From Thermosporothrix hazakensis (GTDB lineage Bacteria > Chloroflexota > Ktedonobacteria > Ktedonobacterales > Ktedonobacteraceae), in the NCBI RefSeq assembly GCF_003253565.1, contig NZ_QKUF01000001.1, positions 949,867 to 1,013,866 on the forward strand: DNA of 64,000 nucleotides. The letters are read 5' to 3'. Numbering within the stretch: position 1 is the stretch's first letter; each line of letters begins with the position of its first letter. Position numbers and translations under genes: made by a program. Positions 26,550 to 35,694 of this stretch are shown here, piece by piece. The notes below the pieces were generated by a model. The model was not told the origin of the DNA and did no database searches. It saw nothing but the letters and a program-made list of their open reading frames with translations.

Positions 26550-28160
26550 TCAGACAACAGGAAAGCGCTCAATCCTCTCCTGCTCTTCACGCGGTACATG
26601 GCGAGCTAGAATACGCTGCATTGCCAGACCGATACGTCGAATACCCTCTACAATCTCATCTTCTGAGGCGCTAGCAAAGCTCAAACGAATATGTTGATGG
26701 CCACCTCCATCAACATGGAATGGCTCACCCAGAACAAACGTAACCTGTTCTTGAATGGACTCTCGCAAGAGCGCTCGCGCCCGAATACAGCCCGGAAGAT
26801 GACACCAGAGATGAAAACCGCCATCCGGGACATGAATTCGCACAGGAACCGGCCAATAGCGCTTTATTGCATCAAGCATCAGATCACGTTTGTGGTGATA
26901 GAGCGCTCGCGCGGTTTCCAGATGTTTACTCAGTACATTTTGACGTAACATTTCGGATACAAGCCACTGCCCCAAAGCATTCGTATTCAGATCAAAAACC
27001 TGCTTGTGCAGGGAAAGCATCTCTATCAACGGTTCCGCTGCCGCCAGCCACGCAACCCGCAAACCGGGAGCCAGGATCTTTGAACAGGTACTCAGGTACA
27101 GCACATGGCCCCGCGTATCTAGCGCCTTCAAGGGCTGAGGCACATCATTCTCAAAATAGATCTCACCATAAGGGTCATCTTCCAGAATCGGTACCTGATA
27201 GCGCCGGGCCAGAGCCAATAGACGCTTACGCCGCTCAAGCGACATCACCACCCCGGTCGGATTCTGAAAGGTTGGCAACACATAGATCAGGCGCGGTTTC
27301 CGCCTGGCAAGCATCGCTTCCAGCAAATCAACACGCATTCCATCCTTATCGACCGGGATCCCGATAATCCGCGCACCCAATGCTCGAAAGGTCTGAATCG
27401 CTCCCAGATAAGTCGGTACCTCCACCACAACCTCATCTCCTGGATGCAAGAGAAAACGCCCGATCAAGCCGATTCCCTGCGTCGAACCGGACAACACCAG
27501 GATATGCTGAAAGTCAACCGGAACCCCACGCTTCCGCATGTGTGATGCCAGCGCACGCCGCAATGATTGCAATCCCTCAACCGGACAATACCCTAGTGCG
27601 CTTTGTCTCCCCTCAGCCAGCCTTTGACTCATAATGGACTGTATCAGTTCAGCCGGTAACATATCAGGTGGTGGGGTTGCTGAAGCCAACGAGATAATAT
27701 TTTCGCGCTCTCCCATTGAGGCAATATCGCTCAGGACGCGCGCCTGAGGGCCCTCTGACAGATCATCCATAGATGACAAACCAAAAAGCCAGGAAGGACT
27801 ATCATCAACAAAGGCTTCCTCATCCTCAAAGGCCTGAAAATAGGTTCGCTTAACCACTGTTCCACGACCAACATGTCCCTCTATCAGTCCCTCGGCAGCC
27901 AGTTCATTATAGGCGTTCATGATCGTCGTTCGATTGACATTCAGTTCCTGCGCTAGCGCCCTCTCAGTTGGCAAACGTGATCCCTCACCAAGCTCTCCCG
28001 AGAGGATCACTTCGCGAATCTGGTCACTGATCTGTTTATAGAGCGGCACACTGGAAGAACGCTCTAAATGAATATAAGTATGCAGCGGGACCACCACAGA
28101 TCGGGGCGTGCTCTGGTAGAGTGGGGGATGTTTCGCTTTTCGGATAGTTTTCTCTCGCAT
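26550..28160 (-). CDS. MocR-family transcriptional regulator (GntR HTH + aminotransferase fold)
   Basis: In the 536-residue fusion, residues ~25-100 are a GntR winged helix (SSVPLYKQISDQIREVILSG, RLPTERALAQELNVNRTTI), joined by a linker to a fold-type I aminotransferase domain (~155-525). The PLP lysine is visible in STCSKILAPGLR. MocR proteins use PLP or an aldimine as effector to regulate vitamin B6, amino-acid or polyamine genes. No pdxS/T or aminotransferase neighbour is present, so the target is unknown. The ATG at 28160 was chosen for AGGAGG 7 nt upstream; an upstream ATG at 28190 has no SD. Confidence 0.9.
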   Translation of the reverse strand: MREKTIRKAKHPPLYQSTPRSVVVPLHTYIHLERSSSVPLYKQISDQIREVILSGELGEGSRLPTERALAQELNVNRTTIMNAYNELAAEGLIEGHVGRGTVVKRTYFQAFEDEEAFVDDSPSWLFGLSSMDDLSEGPQARVLSDIASMGERENIISLASATPPPDMLPAELIQSIMSQRLAEGRQSALGYCPVEGLQSLRRALASHMRKRGVPVDFQHILVLSGSTQGIGLIGRFLLHPGDEVVVEVPTYLGAIQTFRALGARIIGIPVDKDGMRVDLLEAMLARRKPRLIYVLPTFQNPTGVVMSLERRKRLLALARRYQVPILEDDPYGEIYFENDVPQPLKALDTRGHVLYLSTCSKILAPGLRVAWLAAAEPLIEMLSLHKQVFDLNTNALGQWLVSEMLRQNVLSKHLETARALYHHKRDLMLDAIKRYWPVPVRIHVPDGGFHLWCHLPGCIRARALLRESIQEQVTFVLGEPFHVDGGGHQHIRLSFASASEDEIVEGIRRIGLAMQRILARHVPREEQERIERFPVV

Positions 28161-28240
28161 CTCTATTCCTCCTGCATTGGCTTCCTCCATTCACTGTAAA
28201 CTGTTCGCCCCCTATGTGACAAGGGCCAATTGACGTATTA

Positions 28241-28274
28241 AAAAAGCAGCCAATTGATGTTAATTGGCTGCTTT
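28241..28274 (-). terminator. Terminator after the PLDc_N-like gene
   Basis: The perfect inverted repeat AAAGCAGCCAATT / AATTGGCTGCTTT (28243-28255, 28262-28274) has an A-run to its left, giving a T-run after the hairpin on the minus strand. It ends the gene at 28305, upstream of the MocR gene. Confidence 0.85.
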
Positions 28275-28304
28275 CCTGTATAACAACTATGGAACAAGTG
28301 TGGT

Positions 28305-28547
28305 TTATGCCGACTGGCCGAACCGAATATACCCACGGCGCTGCGGAGGACGTTGCCCGAAAAACAGATAGAGCCAGGTACCAATCACCGGCACCAACCA
28401 AATCAGAACCAGCCAGAGCACTTTTCCAGAGGTTGAGTACTCATCTTCAAGCACCATAAAGGTTTCAATAATCTGACCAACAATCACAGGTAGAAACAGA
28501 ATAGCAAGAAACAAAACACTATTAAAAAAACATCCGCGATTAGACAT
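28305..28547 (-). CDS. Small PLDc_N-type membrane protein
   Basis: The 80-residue protein has two membrane helices (~9-30 and 43-64) of the 'phospholipase D nuclease N-terminal' type: an FLAILFLPVIVGQIIE helix, then KVLWLVLIWLVPVIGTWLYL followed by FGQRP. Stand-alone PLDc_N proteins are common and of unknown role. The ATG at 28547 has AAAGGAGA upstream; an earlier ATG at 28595 lacks one. It lies just downstream of the two-component genes, with 65 nt between. Confidence 0.75.
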   Translation of the reverse strand: MSNRGCFFNSVLFLAILFLPVIVGQIIETFMVLEDEYSTSGKVLWLVLIWLVPVIGTWLYLFFGQRPPQRRGYIRFGQSA

Positions 28548-28612
28548 TTTTATTTCTCCTTTAGATGAAGCGCTTTTTCTATTCAATACAATCACACTAC
28601 ATACTACTCTAT

Positions 28613-29008
28613 TTAAGGTACGTGAGACGAGGTATCCGGGTTGGAAATGCTGGAAAAAGCGGCGATCTTCTCATAGAGTTCTGCTGCGCTAAAAGGCTTC
28701 ACCAGATAACTCGCTCCACCGTATTCATACCCTTCATCTATCATTGAACGTTGAGAGAACGCCGAGATAAAAATGATCGGAATATGCGCCAGCTCAGGAC
28801 GCTCTTTCACCATTCTGGCAAGCTGAAAGCCGTCATAATAGGGCATCGAGATATCCGTAAAAATAATATCTGGCCTGACCTGCTCAATCAGAGCCAGCCC
28901 TTCACGCCCATCAGCCGCAAGGTAAAGCTCATGTGGTGTTGAGCGAAGCATGACCCGAACCAGCTTCTGAATACGCTCCTCATCCTCACAAAAGACAATC
29001 TTCGCCAT
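28613..29008 (-). CDS. Single-domain response regulator receiver
   Basis: The 131-residue protein is a CheY-like receiver only: the acidic pair is in VFCEDEE, the phospho-acceptor Asp in DIIFTDISMPYYDG, the Thr/Ser switch in PIIFISAFS and the Lys in YLVKPFSAAEL. There is no output domain, so it must act by protein contact, for instance in a phosphorelay. The ATG at 29008 follows AAGGGGGAA. It starts 17 nt after the histidine kinase stop, making a clear kinase-regulator pair. Confidence 0.9.
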   Translation of the reverse strand: MAKIVFCEDEERIQKLVRVMLRSTPHELYLAADGREGLALIEQVRPDIIFTDISMPYYDGFQLARMVKERPELAHIPIIFISAFSQRSMIDEGYEYGGASYLVKPFSAAELYEKIAAFSSISNPDTSSHVP

Positions 29009-29025
29009 CTCAATTCCCCCTTCCA

Positions 29026-31263
29026 TTACACGCTTTTTGGGCCATAACGCACTGTAAAATGAAATACAGAGCCTTCTCCGACCGCACTTTCAGCCCAGAC
29101 CTCGCCGCCGTGCAACTGCACAATCTCTTTAACAATCGGCAGGCCAAGTCCGGTCCCCTGAATAAAACGTGTGCCCATCGTCTCAACGCGAGTATAGCGC
29201 TCAAAAATACGCTCTAACTCATCATCGGGAATGCCCAGACCATTATCTTTGACATAGACATGAATCATACTACCCTCAAGAATGCTCCCAATCACGATCT
29301 CTCCGCCGCCGGGTGAATACTTGATGGCATTGTTCAGCAGATTGACAACGACCTGCGTCAGCTTATCACGGTCCCCCAGTATAATGGGCAACGCTTTTGC
29401 CAGTCGCAAGCGGATATGATGCTTCGGCGCCGATTGACGTAGCCGATTCACAACCTCAATAATAATCGCGTTTAGATCGAGCCAGCCCAGATTCAAGCGC
29501 AGACGCCCCGACTCCAGCCGATCGAGATCCAACATATTATTAATCATGCGCACCAGGCGACGTGCATCCGCATGGATATCGGCGGCGTATTCTTTGACCT
29601 CCATCGCACTGAGTTCACTATCCCGCATAATCTCGCTGAATCCCTGAATTCCAGTCAGGGCTGTGCGGAACTCATGACTGACAATCGAGACAAAGTTACT
29701 CTTCATCCGATTGAGGCGTTCTAGCTCCTCATTGGCATCTCGCAAGGCTTGCAGGGCCTGATCCCTCTCCTGTTGTGCCTTCTCACGCGCGATCAACAAC
29801 GCAGCAAGACGCCCGATCCCCTGAATAATTGAGAGGTCGTCGGGCTCCAGGCGCACCTTCAACGTGGCATAGCCAATAACCAGCAGGCCAATGAGCTGCT
29901 TTCCCTGCATGATCGGTGAAACAACCCTGTAGAGCGAAGAGCCTTTCAAGGCTGATGCACCGGGGCGCAGGCCAATTACCTCACCCTGATATAGCTGTTT
30001 CAGCAAGGCTTCGTTGCCCATCACAATGTCATGCAAAGTAATGTCCTGCATGCGATTGCGCCACTGCAATTCTTGCTCCGGGGAAGCCCCCACAATAATC
30101 ATTGGCTCAAGCGTCTGGGCCTCAGGATCAAGCAACAGAAGCGCTACTCGCTCGCAATCCAACAAATGGTAGGGGATCTCAGCCAGTCGACGACGCACCA
30201 TATCAACACTTTCAGCATTCTCCCCTTCGGAAAAGGCAGCAATCAACGAGCCCGTGTCATGCCTCTCCTCAACCATCGCCTCAGCCATTGAAAGGATGGC
30301 ATGCAACGCGTTCTGGGTTCGCTGTTCCAGCATGCGCCGCCGGGTTACATCCATTGAGATCGTCACCGCACCTGTGATGTGCCCATATTGATCAAACAAA
30401 GGTGCACCAGTAATACTAAAACGGACATCATGCTTCTCGGCACGCTGCACCACAATATCGACCGCGTTTGCATCCTTGAGTACTTCGCCACGTAGAATAC
30501 GGGCGGTCGGCCACTGGTCACGGGGAAGCGGCTCTCCATGCTCATCCAGAATGCGGCTCTGGTCCTTTACCAGTATATCCAGACTTTCCGGCAGATTCTC
30601 TTCAGGCAGTTCTAATGCCTCACGCAAAACTCGTCCCATATGCAAGATGTGCATATTACAATCGTAGACGGAGACGTGATCGGCGATGACCTCAAAAATG
30701 GCCTCCAACTCTTCAAGTCGTGAGCGCGCCTGCGCCTCAGAGGAGCGGAGTATATCTAGATGTTGATGCTCATTGGTACAATCATGAAATACCATAAGCA
30801 CAAAGTCAGGCCGGGTTGCTCGAGAAGGATGAGAAGGAATCACATTCATCAGTAACCAGCGATATGCTTTTTCTTTGGGATTCAAAACGCCCACCACAAT
30901 ACCGGCTTGAAGTTGTCCACTACGAAGCGAGCGAACCACGGGCAGAGCATCCACAGGGAACGGCGTGCCATCCTCCTGCAACATACGCCAGGCTGGATCG
31001 GAGGGCGTACGCTGCATAAGCTGTTCCATCGGAATGCCCAGAATCTGGGCCGCAACGGGATTCGCCATAACTGGCCTCCCCTCGGCGTCATACACGATTA
31101 CGCCCTGTTCCATGCCCACAAATAGAGAACGATAGATGCGTAACTCATCCTGGCTATGGATCCTGTCAACCTTTTCGATCACCGAGGTCGAGGGTTTACG
31201 CCGCTGCTTTTGCTGCTCCCCCGTTTTCTGCTCTCCCGTCTTCCGCGCACCTTCTTTACTCAT
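29026..31263 (-). CDS. PAS-PAS-GAF sensor histidine kinase, soluble
   Basis: The 745-residue kinase has a charged N-terminus, PAS domains at ~44-165 and ~185-310, GAF at ~340-495, a coiled coil (~495-520), HisKA with phospho-His530 in SIVSHEFRTALTG, and HATPase_c with NLLNNAIKYSP (N box), DNGLGIPDDE (G1) and GTGLGLPIVKEI (G2). No membrane helix is present, so it senses an intracellular signal. The ATG at 31263 was preferred over 31326 because of AGGGGC upstream and a usual polar N-terminus. It is paired with the receiver gene that follows. Confidence 0.92.
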   Translation of the reverse strand: MSKEGARKTGEQKTGEQQKQRRKPSTSVIEKVDRIHSQDELRIYRSLFVGMEQGVIVYDAEGRPVMANPVAAQILGIPMEQLMQRTPSDPAWRMLQEDGTPFPVDALPVVRSLRSGQLQAGIVVGVLNPKEKAYRWLLMNVIPSHPSRATRPDFVLMVFHDCTNEHQHLDILRSSEAQARSRLEELEAIFEVIADHVSVYDCNMHILHMGRVLREALELPEENLPESLDILVKDQSRILDEHGEPLPRDQWPTARILRGEVLKDANAVDIVVQRAEKHDVRFSITGAPLFDQYGHITGAVTISMDVTRRRMLEQRTQNALHAILSMAEAMVEERHDTGSLIAAFSEGENAESVDMVRRRLAEIPYHLLDCERVALLLLDPEAQTLEPMIIVGASPEQELQWRNRMQDITLHDIVMGNEALLKQLYQGEVIGLRPGASALKGSSLYRVVSPIMQGKQLIGLLVIGYATLKVRLEPDDLSIIQGIGRLAALLIAREKAQQERDQALQALRDANEELERLNRMKSNFVSIVSHEFRTALTGIQGFSEIMRDSELSAMEVKEYAADIHADARRLVRMINNMLDLDRLESGRLRLNLGWLDLNAIIIEVVNRLRQSAPKHHIRLRLAKALPIILGDRDKLTQVVVNLLNNAIKYSPGGGEIVIGSILEGSMIHVYVKDNGLGIPDDELERIFERYTRVETMGTRFIQGTGLGLPIVKEIVQLHGGEVWAESAVGEGSVFHFTVRYGPKSV

Positions 31264-31367
31264 GCTGTTTGCCCCTGAACAGAAACAATACACTCTCACT
31301 CTGTTCAGTGTACAAAGTGCATCCAAAGAGAAGCTATAGACAAAAGAAGAAGAAGAGCAAAGGACTT

Positions 31368-31961
31368 CTAGCCCTCTTTTGGCAGCTTGTATCGTGAAGG
31401 AATCGGAGGCAGAGGAAACCCTTTCTTGCGCACATAATCGAGGAACCAGCGAACCGGCGCCGGGTCTTTTGAGTCGGTGCCACTGTCAGCCAGAAAGAAG
31501 CGGATATAGAGGGGTAACGCCGGACCAATTCTGGCAAGCAGGAGGTCGACACGCTCTTGCGCATGCCGCCAGTCGCCCTTAATCGCGCCTAGTCGCCAGC
31601 TATTATAAGCCTCGTCATGCAACTCAATCAGGTCTAGCAAGATGGGATCAGAAATATAGCGCTGTGCAAAGCATCGAGCGCGGTAGGCGTGGTGGTTTGA
31701 ATGAATGCGCGGCCTGTGCTCGTCAACCTGATACTTGAATGTATCATGAAGCAGGGCAATCAAGCGCAACACCCGCCGCTCCTCTGGCTCAGGATGTTGC
31801 GCATCAATATTTGCCAGCACGTCTGCAATATGGAATTTCACCGGACCCTCCATGTGACCGGCTCGCGGTTTCCCCCATTCAATCCCGGCCAGCCACTCAG
31901 GGTCAGCGGCGATTTTCCGTTCTAATGCAGTTTCCAGGCGAAATGGGATATTTTCTTCCAT
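31368..31961 (-). CDS. HD-domain phosphohydrolase-like protein
   Basis: The 197-residue protein carries an HD-type metal site: His44 in VKFHIADVL and the His72-Asp73 pair in LIALLHDTFKY, then NHHAYRARCFAQRY with further histidines, and ELHDEAYNSW. HD proteins are phosphodiesterases or nucleotidases acting on nucleotides; the substrate cannot be read from sequence. AAGGAAGG precedes the ATG. It lies 30 nt downstream of the FemAB gene and in the same direction, so the pair is likely co-transcribed. Confidence 0.75.
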   Translation of the reverse strand: MEENIPFRLETALERKIAADPEWLAGIEWGKPRAGHMEGPVKFHIADVLANIDAQHPEPEERRVLRLIALLHDTFKYQVDEHRPRIHSNHHAYRARCFAQRYISDPILLDLIELHDEAYNSWRLGAIKGDWRHAQERVDLLLARIGPALPLYIRFFLADSGTDSKDPAPVRWFLDYVRKKGFPLPPIPSRYKLPKEG

Positions 31962-31991
31962 TGACAGACGTTTCCTTCCTTTCCGATTGGG

Positions 31992-33059
31992 CTAGAGGAA
32001 TCGTTCGGCAAGCCTCATCAACCAGGGCTGGTAAACGTGCTGGTAACTCCCTATATACTGTACCACGCGTCCGCCCCAACCGCGTTTGAAGCGATACACA
32101 CCGGCCATCGCCTCGCCCTCTGCATCGGTATCAGGGATCCCCCAGAAGTCATACGTCGTTGCCCCCTGCTGTTTACACCAGCGAACCGCCTCCCATTGTA
32201 ACAGATAATTTGGCATCAACTGGCGCTTCTCATTGCCCGAAGCCCCATAAAGATAGATTCCCTGACGTGCAAACAGCCCGACAAAGATTCCTGCCAGAAG
32301 CTGGCCCTCGTGCTCCGCGAGCAGCAACCGAAGTCGGTTCTGTGGTGCGAAAAGCTGCCAGACCCGCAGATAATACTCAAGATCATGAATTCCGAAATGA
32401 TCGCGTTCACTGGTAACACGATAGAGGTTATACCAGGCGCGGACATCAGCCGGTCGCTCGGCCACTCGTATAGTGACGCCACGCCGGGCCGCCAGCCGCA
32501 CATTATAGCGCCACTTCTCTTTCATGCCAGCAAGGAGCGCCTCTTCAGCAGGGGAAAGGTCCAGCACGATACTGCGCAATGGTTGAACTGGATGCAGCGG
32601 CTGCATTTGCCAGCGTCGATACCATTCCGCTACCCACCGTCCACCCTCTGTCTCGGTCTCTTCCGCTGATTCAACCTGAAGGGCCACAGCCCCCTGGCGC
32701 TTGAGATGCTCATGCAGTCGGGTAAAGAATGGCTCCCAGAGCTCGGGCTGTCGCCAGTCCAGCACCGGCCCTTTCGGGATATACGCCAGATGCCCCATAC
32801 GCAAGGGGACATGGGGAGCGGTCCGGCAGAGGACCTGTGCTCCCGCAACAATGCGCAGCTGCTCTCTATCCCATAAAACCAGGCGCTGAGGGAGCCAGCC
32901 AGTGGGCGCCTTGAGCTCGCCCCATTCCCATGACTGCAAAAAATGTCCGTTCGGGTGCTCATCAACAAAGCGGTTCCAGACCTCGCGCGCCGCCTCATGA
33001 AGCAGATGAAGTGTATAACGCTGATGTAGAGCTTGCATAGGACTCACTTTCTCTCGCAT
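31992..33059 (-). CDS. FemAB-family aminoacyl/peptidoglycan bridge transferase
   Basis: The 355-residue protein shows the double GNAT-like FemAB fold. Segment one has HFLQSWEWGELKAPTGW and GHLAYIPKGPVLDW; segment two has MKEKWRYNVRLAARRGV and ASGNEKRQLMPNYLLQWEA, then TTYDFWGIPD and YRFKRGWGGR. These are the hallmarks of FemX/FemA-type proteins that add amino acids from tRNA to lipid II, building peptide crossbridges. Neither the ATG at 33059 nor the one at 33038 has a strong SD. A perfect palindrome sits directly before the first ATG. Confidence 0.88.
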   Translation of the reverse strand: MREKVSPMQALHQRYTLHLLHEAAREVWNRFVDEHPNGHFLQSWEWGELKAPTGWLPQRLVLWDREQLRIVAGAQVLCRTAPHVPLRMGHLAYIPKGPVLDWRQPELWEPFFTRLHEHLKRQGAVALQVESAEETETEGGRWVAEWYRRWQMQPLHPVQPLRSIVLDLSPAEEALLAGMKEKWRYNVRLAARRGVTIRVAERPADVRAWYNLYRVTSERDHFGIHDLEYYLRVWQLFAPQNRLRLLLAEHEGQLLAGIFVGLFARQGIYLYGASGNEKRQLMPNYLLQWEAVRWCKQQGATTYDFWGIPDTDAEGEAMAGVYRFKRGWGGRVVQYIGSYQHVYQPWLMRLAERFL

Positions 33060-33060
33060 T

Positions 33061-33077
33061 TATGATAGCTTATCATA
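33061..33077. repeat. Perfect palindrome just upstream of femAB start
   Basis: TATGATA-GCT-TATCATA is a 7-bp perfect inverted repeat ending one base before the FemAB ATG. On the minus strand its TATGAT could serve as a -10, making a nearly leaderless transcript. It could equally be an operator. Confidence 0.4.
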
Positions 33078-33135
33078 TCACTGGCCTTCTTCACACTCTT
33101 CCACAGGAAAACCATCCTATCACTAAAGACAGACA

Positions 33136-33144
33136 TGCTATAAT
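33136..33144 (+). promoter_or_regulatory. Extended -10 promoter of the TrkA-type genes
   Basis: TGC followed by TATAAT (33139-33144) is an extended -10 element; no good -35 is present. It lies 57 nt before the first GTG. Confidence 0.5.
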
Positions 33145-33200
33145 ACCATTGTCATTTCACCTAATCCTAAACGCGGTTGACAACCGACAGGAGGCATTCT

Positions 33201-33611
33201 GTGAGAATTGTTATTCTCGGCTGTGGTCGGGTAGGTGCCACCCTTGCATCAAATCTCGAAAAGCAGGGTCATCAGGTATCTGTCATTGATATCAATACAG
33301 ACGCCTTCCAGCGTCTGGACCCCGAGTTCCAGGGAGAGCGCATCACCGGAAATGGAGTGGATGAGGATATCTTGCGCCGGGCTGGAATCGAGCAAGCTGA
33401 TGCCTTTGCCGCCGTTACCAATGGCGACAACCGCAACATCATGGCAAGCCAGATCGCAAAAGAGATTTTTCACGTCAAGAAGGTCGTTTGCCGTATCTAT
33501 GACCCGATTCGCCAGGGCACGTATCAGGAACTTGGGATAGAGACAATCAGCCCTACAATTGTAGGAGCAGAACTTCTCTCTCAAGCCATACTGAAAGAAG
33601 AAAAGCAATGA
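33201..33611 (+). CDS. TrkA-N (RCK N-terminal) NAD-binding protein
   Basis: The 136-residue protein is a single Rossmann RCK_N domain: VRIVILGCGRVGATLASNL is the NAD loop and VSVIDINTDAF the adenosine-ribose acidic turn. RCK_N proteins gate potassium transporters in response to NAD(H) or ATP. There is no C-terminal TrkA_C domain. The GTG at 33201 has AGGAGG 6 nt upstream. It is followed 53 nt later by a second TrkA protein. The two probably form a heteromeric ring, but no TrkH/KtrB membrane subunit lies nearby. Confidence 0.85.
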   Translation: MRIVILGCGRVGATLASNLEKQGHQVSVIDINTDAFQRLDPEFQGERITGNGVDEDILRRAGIEQADAFAAVTNGDNRNIMASQIAKEIFHVKKVVCRIYDPIRQGTYQELGIETISPTIVGAELLSQAILKEEKQ

Positions 33612-33664
33612 GCACTATCAATACATTCCCGGCATACGAGGGAAGGGAGTAGAGAGGCGTATCT

Positions 33665-34324
33665 ATGTATATTATCATCGGAGGTGGTGGCGACGTCGGC
33701 TACTACCTGACCAGGAGCTTGCTCAAACGCGGACACGAGGTGCTCCTTCTGGAAAAGTCGGCACAACGTGTTCAAATGCTTGCCGAAGAACTGGGACAGG
33801 CCATTCTTAAGGGAGACGCATGCGAGGCCCGCACAATGGAAGAAGCGGGCGTCCGCCGTGCTGAAGTAGTCATTGCTGTCACCGGTGAAGATGAAGACAA
33901 CCTTGTTATCTGCCAGATGGCAAAGAAACGTTTCAATGTTGCTCGTACTATTGCTCGTTTGAACAATCCCAAGCACGAGGCCCTCTTCTATAAACTGGGA
34001 ATCGATGTCACGATCAGCCCGACAAAAGCAATCCTCTCGCTGATCGAAAGTGAGTTGCCCGGCCCGCACTTTATCTCTTTGCTGACGTTGAAACGAGCCG
34101 GCCTTGAGATTGTCGAAGTAAATGTTCCGGCAATGTCACCGGTTGTTGGCAAGAAGCTAAGCGAAATCAACCTTCCACGCAAATGCACGCTTGCGCTGAT
34201 TATTCGGAACAACGAAGAGATCTTCCCCAATGCCGATACCGTGCTACAGGCAAACGATATCGTCTATGCGCTCCTCAGTCAGGAGGGAGAAGAAGAGCTG
34301 CGCCGCAACTTCGGCACAAGCTAA
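33665..34324 (+). CDS. TrkA family potassium-uptake regulatory protein (RCK_N + RCK_C)
   Basis: In the 219-residue protein, residues 1-~135 form the RCK_N Rossmann domain (MYIIIGGGGDVGYYLTRSL, VLLLEKSAQRV, and VICQMAKKRFN after the acidic turn). Residues ~140-219 are a TrkA_C domain (VEVNVPAMSPVVGKKLSEI, ILQANDIVYALL-like end). It regulates K+ transport at the membrane by binding nucleotides and possibly a cation or dinucleotide through TrkA_C. It has a purine-rich SD (AGAGAGG), forms an operon with the preceding RCK_N gene, and is followed by a terminator shared with a convergent gene. Confidence 0.88.
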   Translation: MYIIIGGGGDVGYYLTRSLLKRGHEVLLLEKSAQRVQMLAEELGQAILKGDACEARTMEEAGVRRAEVVIAVTGEDEDNLVICQMAKKRFNVARTIARLNNPKHEALFYKLGIDVTISPTKAILSLIESELPGPHFISLLTLKRAGLEIVEVNVPAMSPVVGKKLSEINLPRKCTLALIIRNNEEIFPNADTVLQANDIVYALLSQEGEEELRRNFGTS

Positions 34325-34345
34325 ACGTCAGGACAAGCCAGAAGC

Positions 34346-34382
34346 AAAAAGAGCACTTCAATCCAGCGATGAAGTGCTCTTC
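34346..34382 (-). terminator. Bidirectional terminator between trkA and the permease gene
   Basis: AAGAGCACTTCA (34349-34360) pairs with TGAAGTGCTCTT (34370-34381). The A-run on the left gives a T-run on the minus strand, and CTTCTG follows on the plus strand. Confidence 0.78.
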
Positions 34383-34386
34383 TGCC

Positions 34387-35694
34387 CTATTTCTCACTCA
34401 AAGGAGGCTCTTTCTTCGAGGTTTCCGATTGCTCTTTCTCCTTCTCTTCGCCCTCTTCCTCCGCCTTGCCTTCCTGATCAATCGCATAGATCAGATCACT
34501 ATACTCAACCTCACCTTCCTGCGCTTCGCTTTCATCTGTACTATTGGGTGGCCTCAGACGAACCCGAAAACGCCCATTTGGACGGCGAATAGTCCACGGC
34601 GCTCGCTTACGCGCAAGAATCTGATCGGGCGTCTCGCCTCGAGCCGAGCGATAAATGCTGGAAACAACCACCCACAGCGCCGCCACAATCGGGGTCGCCA
34701 GCAGAGCACCAAAAACGCCAAACAGACGCGCACCTACCAGCAAGGCCAGAATAGCAGCCACCGGATGCAGCCCAACCGCGTGCCCGACAATGCGAGGCCC
34801 CAGAATGTTACTCTCAATTAACTGAATCGCGACAAAACAACCGGCAACAATAAAGGTACGTGGAAATTGTTGCGGCTCCAGCAGCGATATCACAATAGGT
34901 GTAATCGAGGCCAGCGCCGGCCCCACCATCGGAATTGTTTCAAAGAGGAATGCCAGGACCGCACAGATCAGGGCGAACTCGCCCAGAGGTGGGTTAAACA
35001 CACAGACCAGCCCCGTCATCGCGCCAACGATCAGCGCCAGAGTCAACTGTCCCCGAATATAATTCCCAACTACTCGCGTCAGTGCATCCTCAAACAACAG
35101 GACATTCGGCAAAAAGCGCTTGGGAGCCAACCCTACCAGCGAGTCACGAATCCGCTTCCCGTCAAGTGTCAGGTAGAAGCTCATTACCACAACCAGAAAG
35201 ATATTGAGGAAATACTGCACCGCCAACGTCAGAATGTTGACCGTACTGAGTGGCGCGGAAGAGGCAAAGTTCCAGGCCTGCGTTCTTAACTCGTTAAGGA
35301 CATTGTCAATATCGCTCTGGGCAATGCCCATCTCTTTCAGCCAGTTAATTGTAGAGTTATAGCGATCCGGTATGCTGACAACGAAGTCATAAACAGTACC
35401 GGAGAATTTTCTTCCCTGCTCTGCCACGTTCGCTCCTAACTGGTAGATCAGAAAACCAAGCAGGAACAGAACGCCAATATAGACAATCGCGGTGGAGAGC
35501 ACACGCGGGATTTTCGCACGCGTTAACAGGTTTACAAGAGGAGTCAGCAGAAAGGCAATCGCCATTGACAGGACAAGAATCACGATCGCCTCGACAAACT
35601 GACCCAACAAGGCCCATGATGCGCTGAAAATAAAACCAACGCAGATGATACAGATTAAAATATCACGCGTTCGTTGCCAGTTAATTTGACCCAT
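34387..35694 (-). CDS. AI-2E family transporter (PerM/UPF0118 permease)
   Basis: The 435-residue membrane protein has about eight helices arranged as in the AI-2E/PerM family: a pair at ~12-65, one at ~68-95, a long soluble loop (~95-150), then a cluster at ~155-345 with GQLTLALIVGAMTGLVC, ETIPMVGPALASITPIV and IQLIESNILGPRIVGHAVGLHP, which are family blocks. Functions proposed for members include autoinducer export and Na+/H+ antiport. The charged C-terminal ~80 residues are Glu-rich and cytoplasmic. GAGGAAAAAG precedes the ATG. Confidence 0.88.
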   Translation of the reverse strand: MGQINWQRTRDILICIICVGFIFSASWALLGQFVEAIVILVLSMAIAFLLTPLVNLLTRAKIPRVLSTAIVYIGVLFLLGFLIYQLGANVAEQGRKFSGTVYDFVVSIPDRYNSTINWLKEMGIAQSDIDNVLNELRTQAWNFASSAPLSTVNILTLAVQYFLNIFLVVVMSFYLTLDGKRIRDSLVGLAPKRFLPNVLLFEDALTRVVGNYIRGQLTLALIVGAMTGLVCVFNPPLGEFALICAVLAFLFETIPMVGPALASITPIVISLLEPQQFPRTFIVAGCFVAIQLIESNILGPRIVGHAVGLHPVAAILALLVGARLFGVFGALLATPIVAALWVVVSSIYRSARGETPDQILARKRAPWTIRRPNGRFRVRLRPPNSTDESEAQEGEVEYSDLIYAIDQEGKAEEEGEEKEKEQSETSKKEPPLSEK

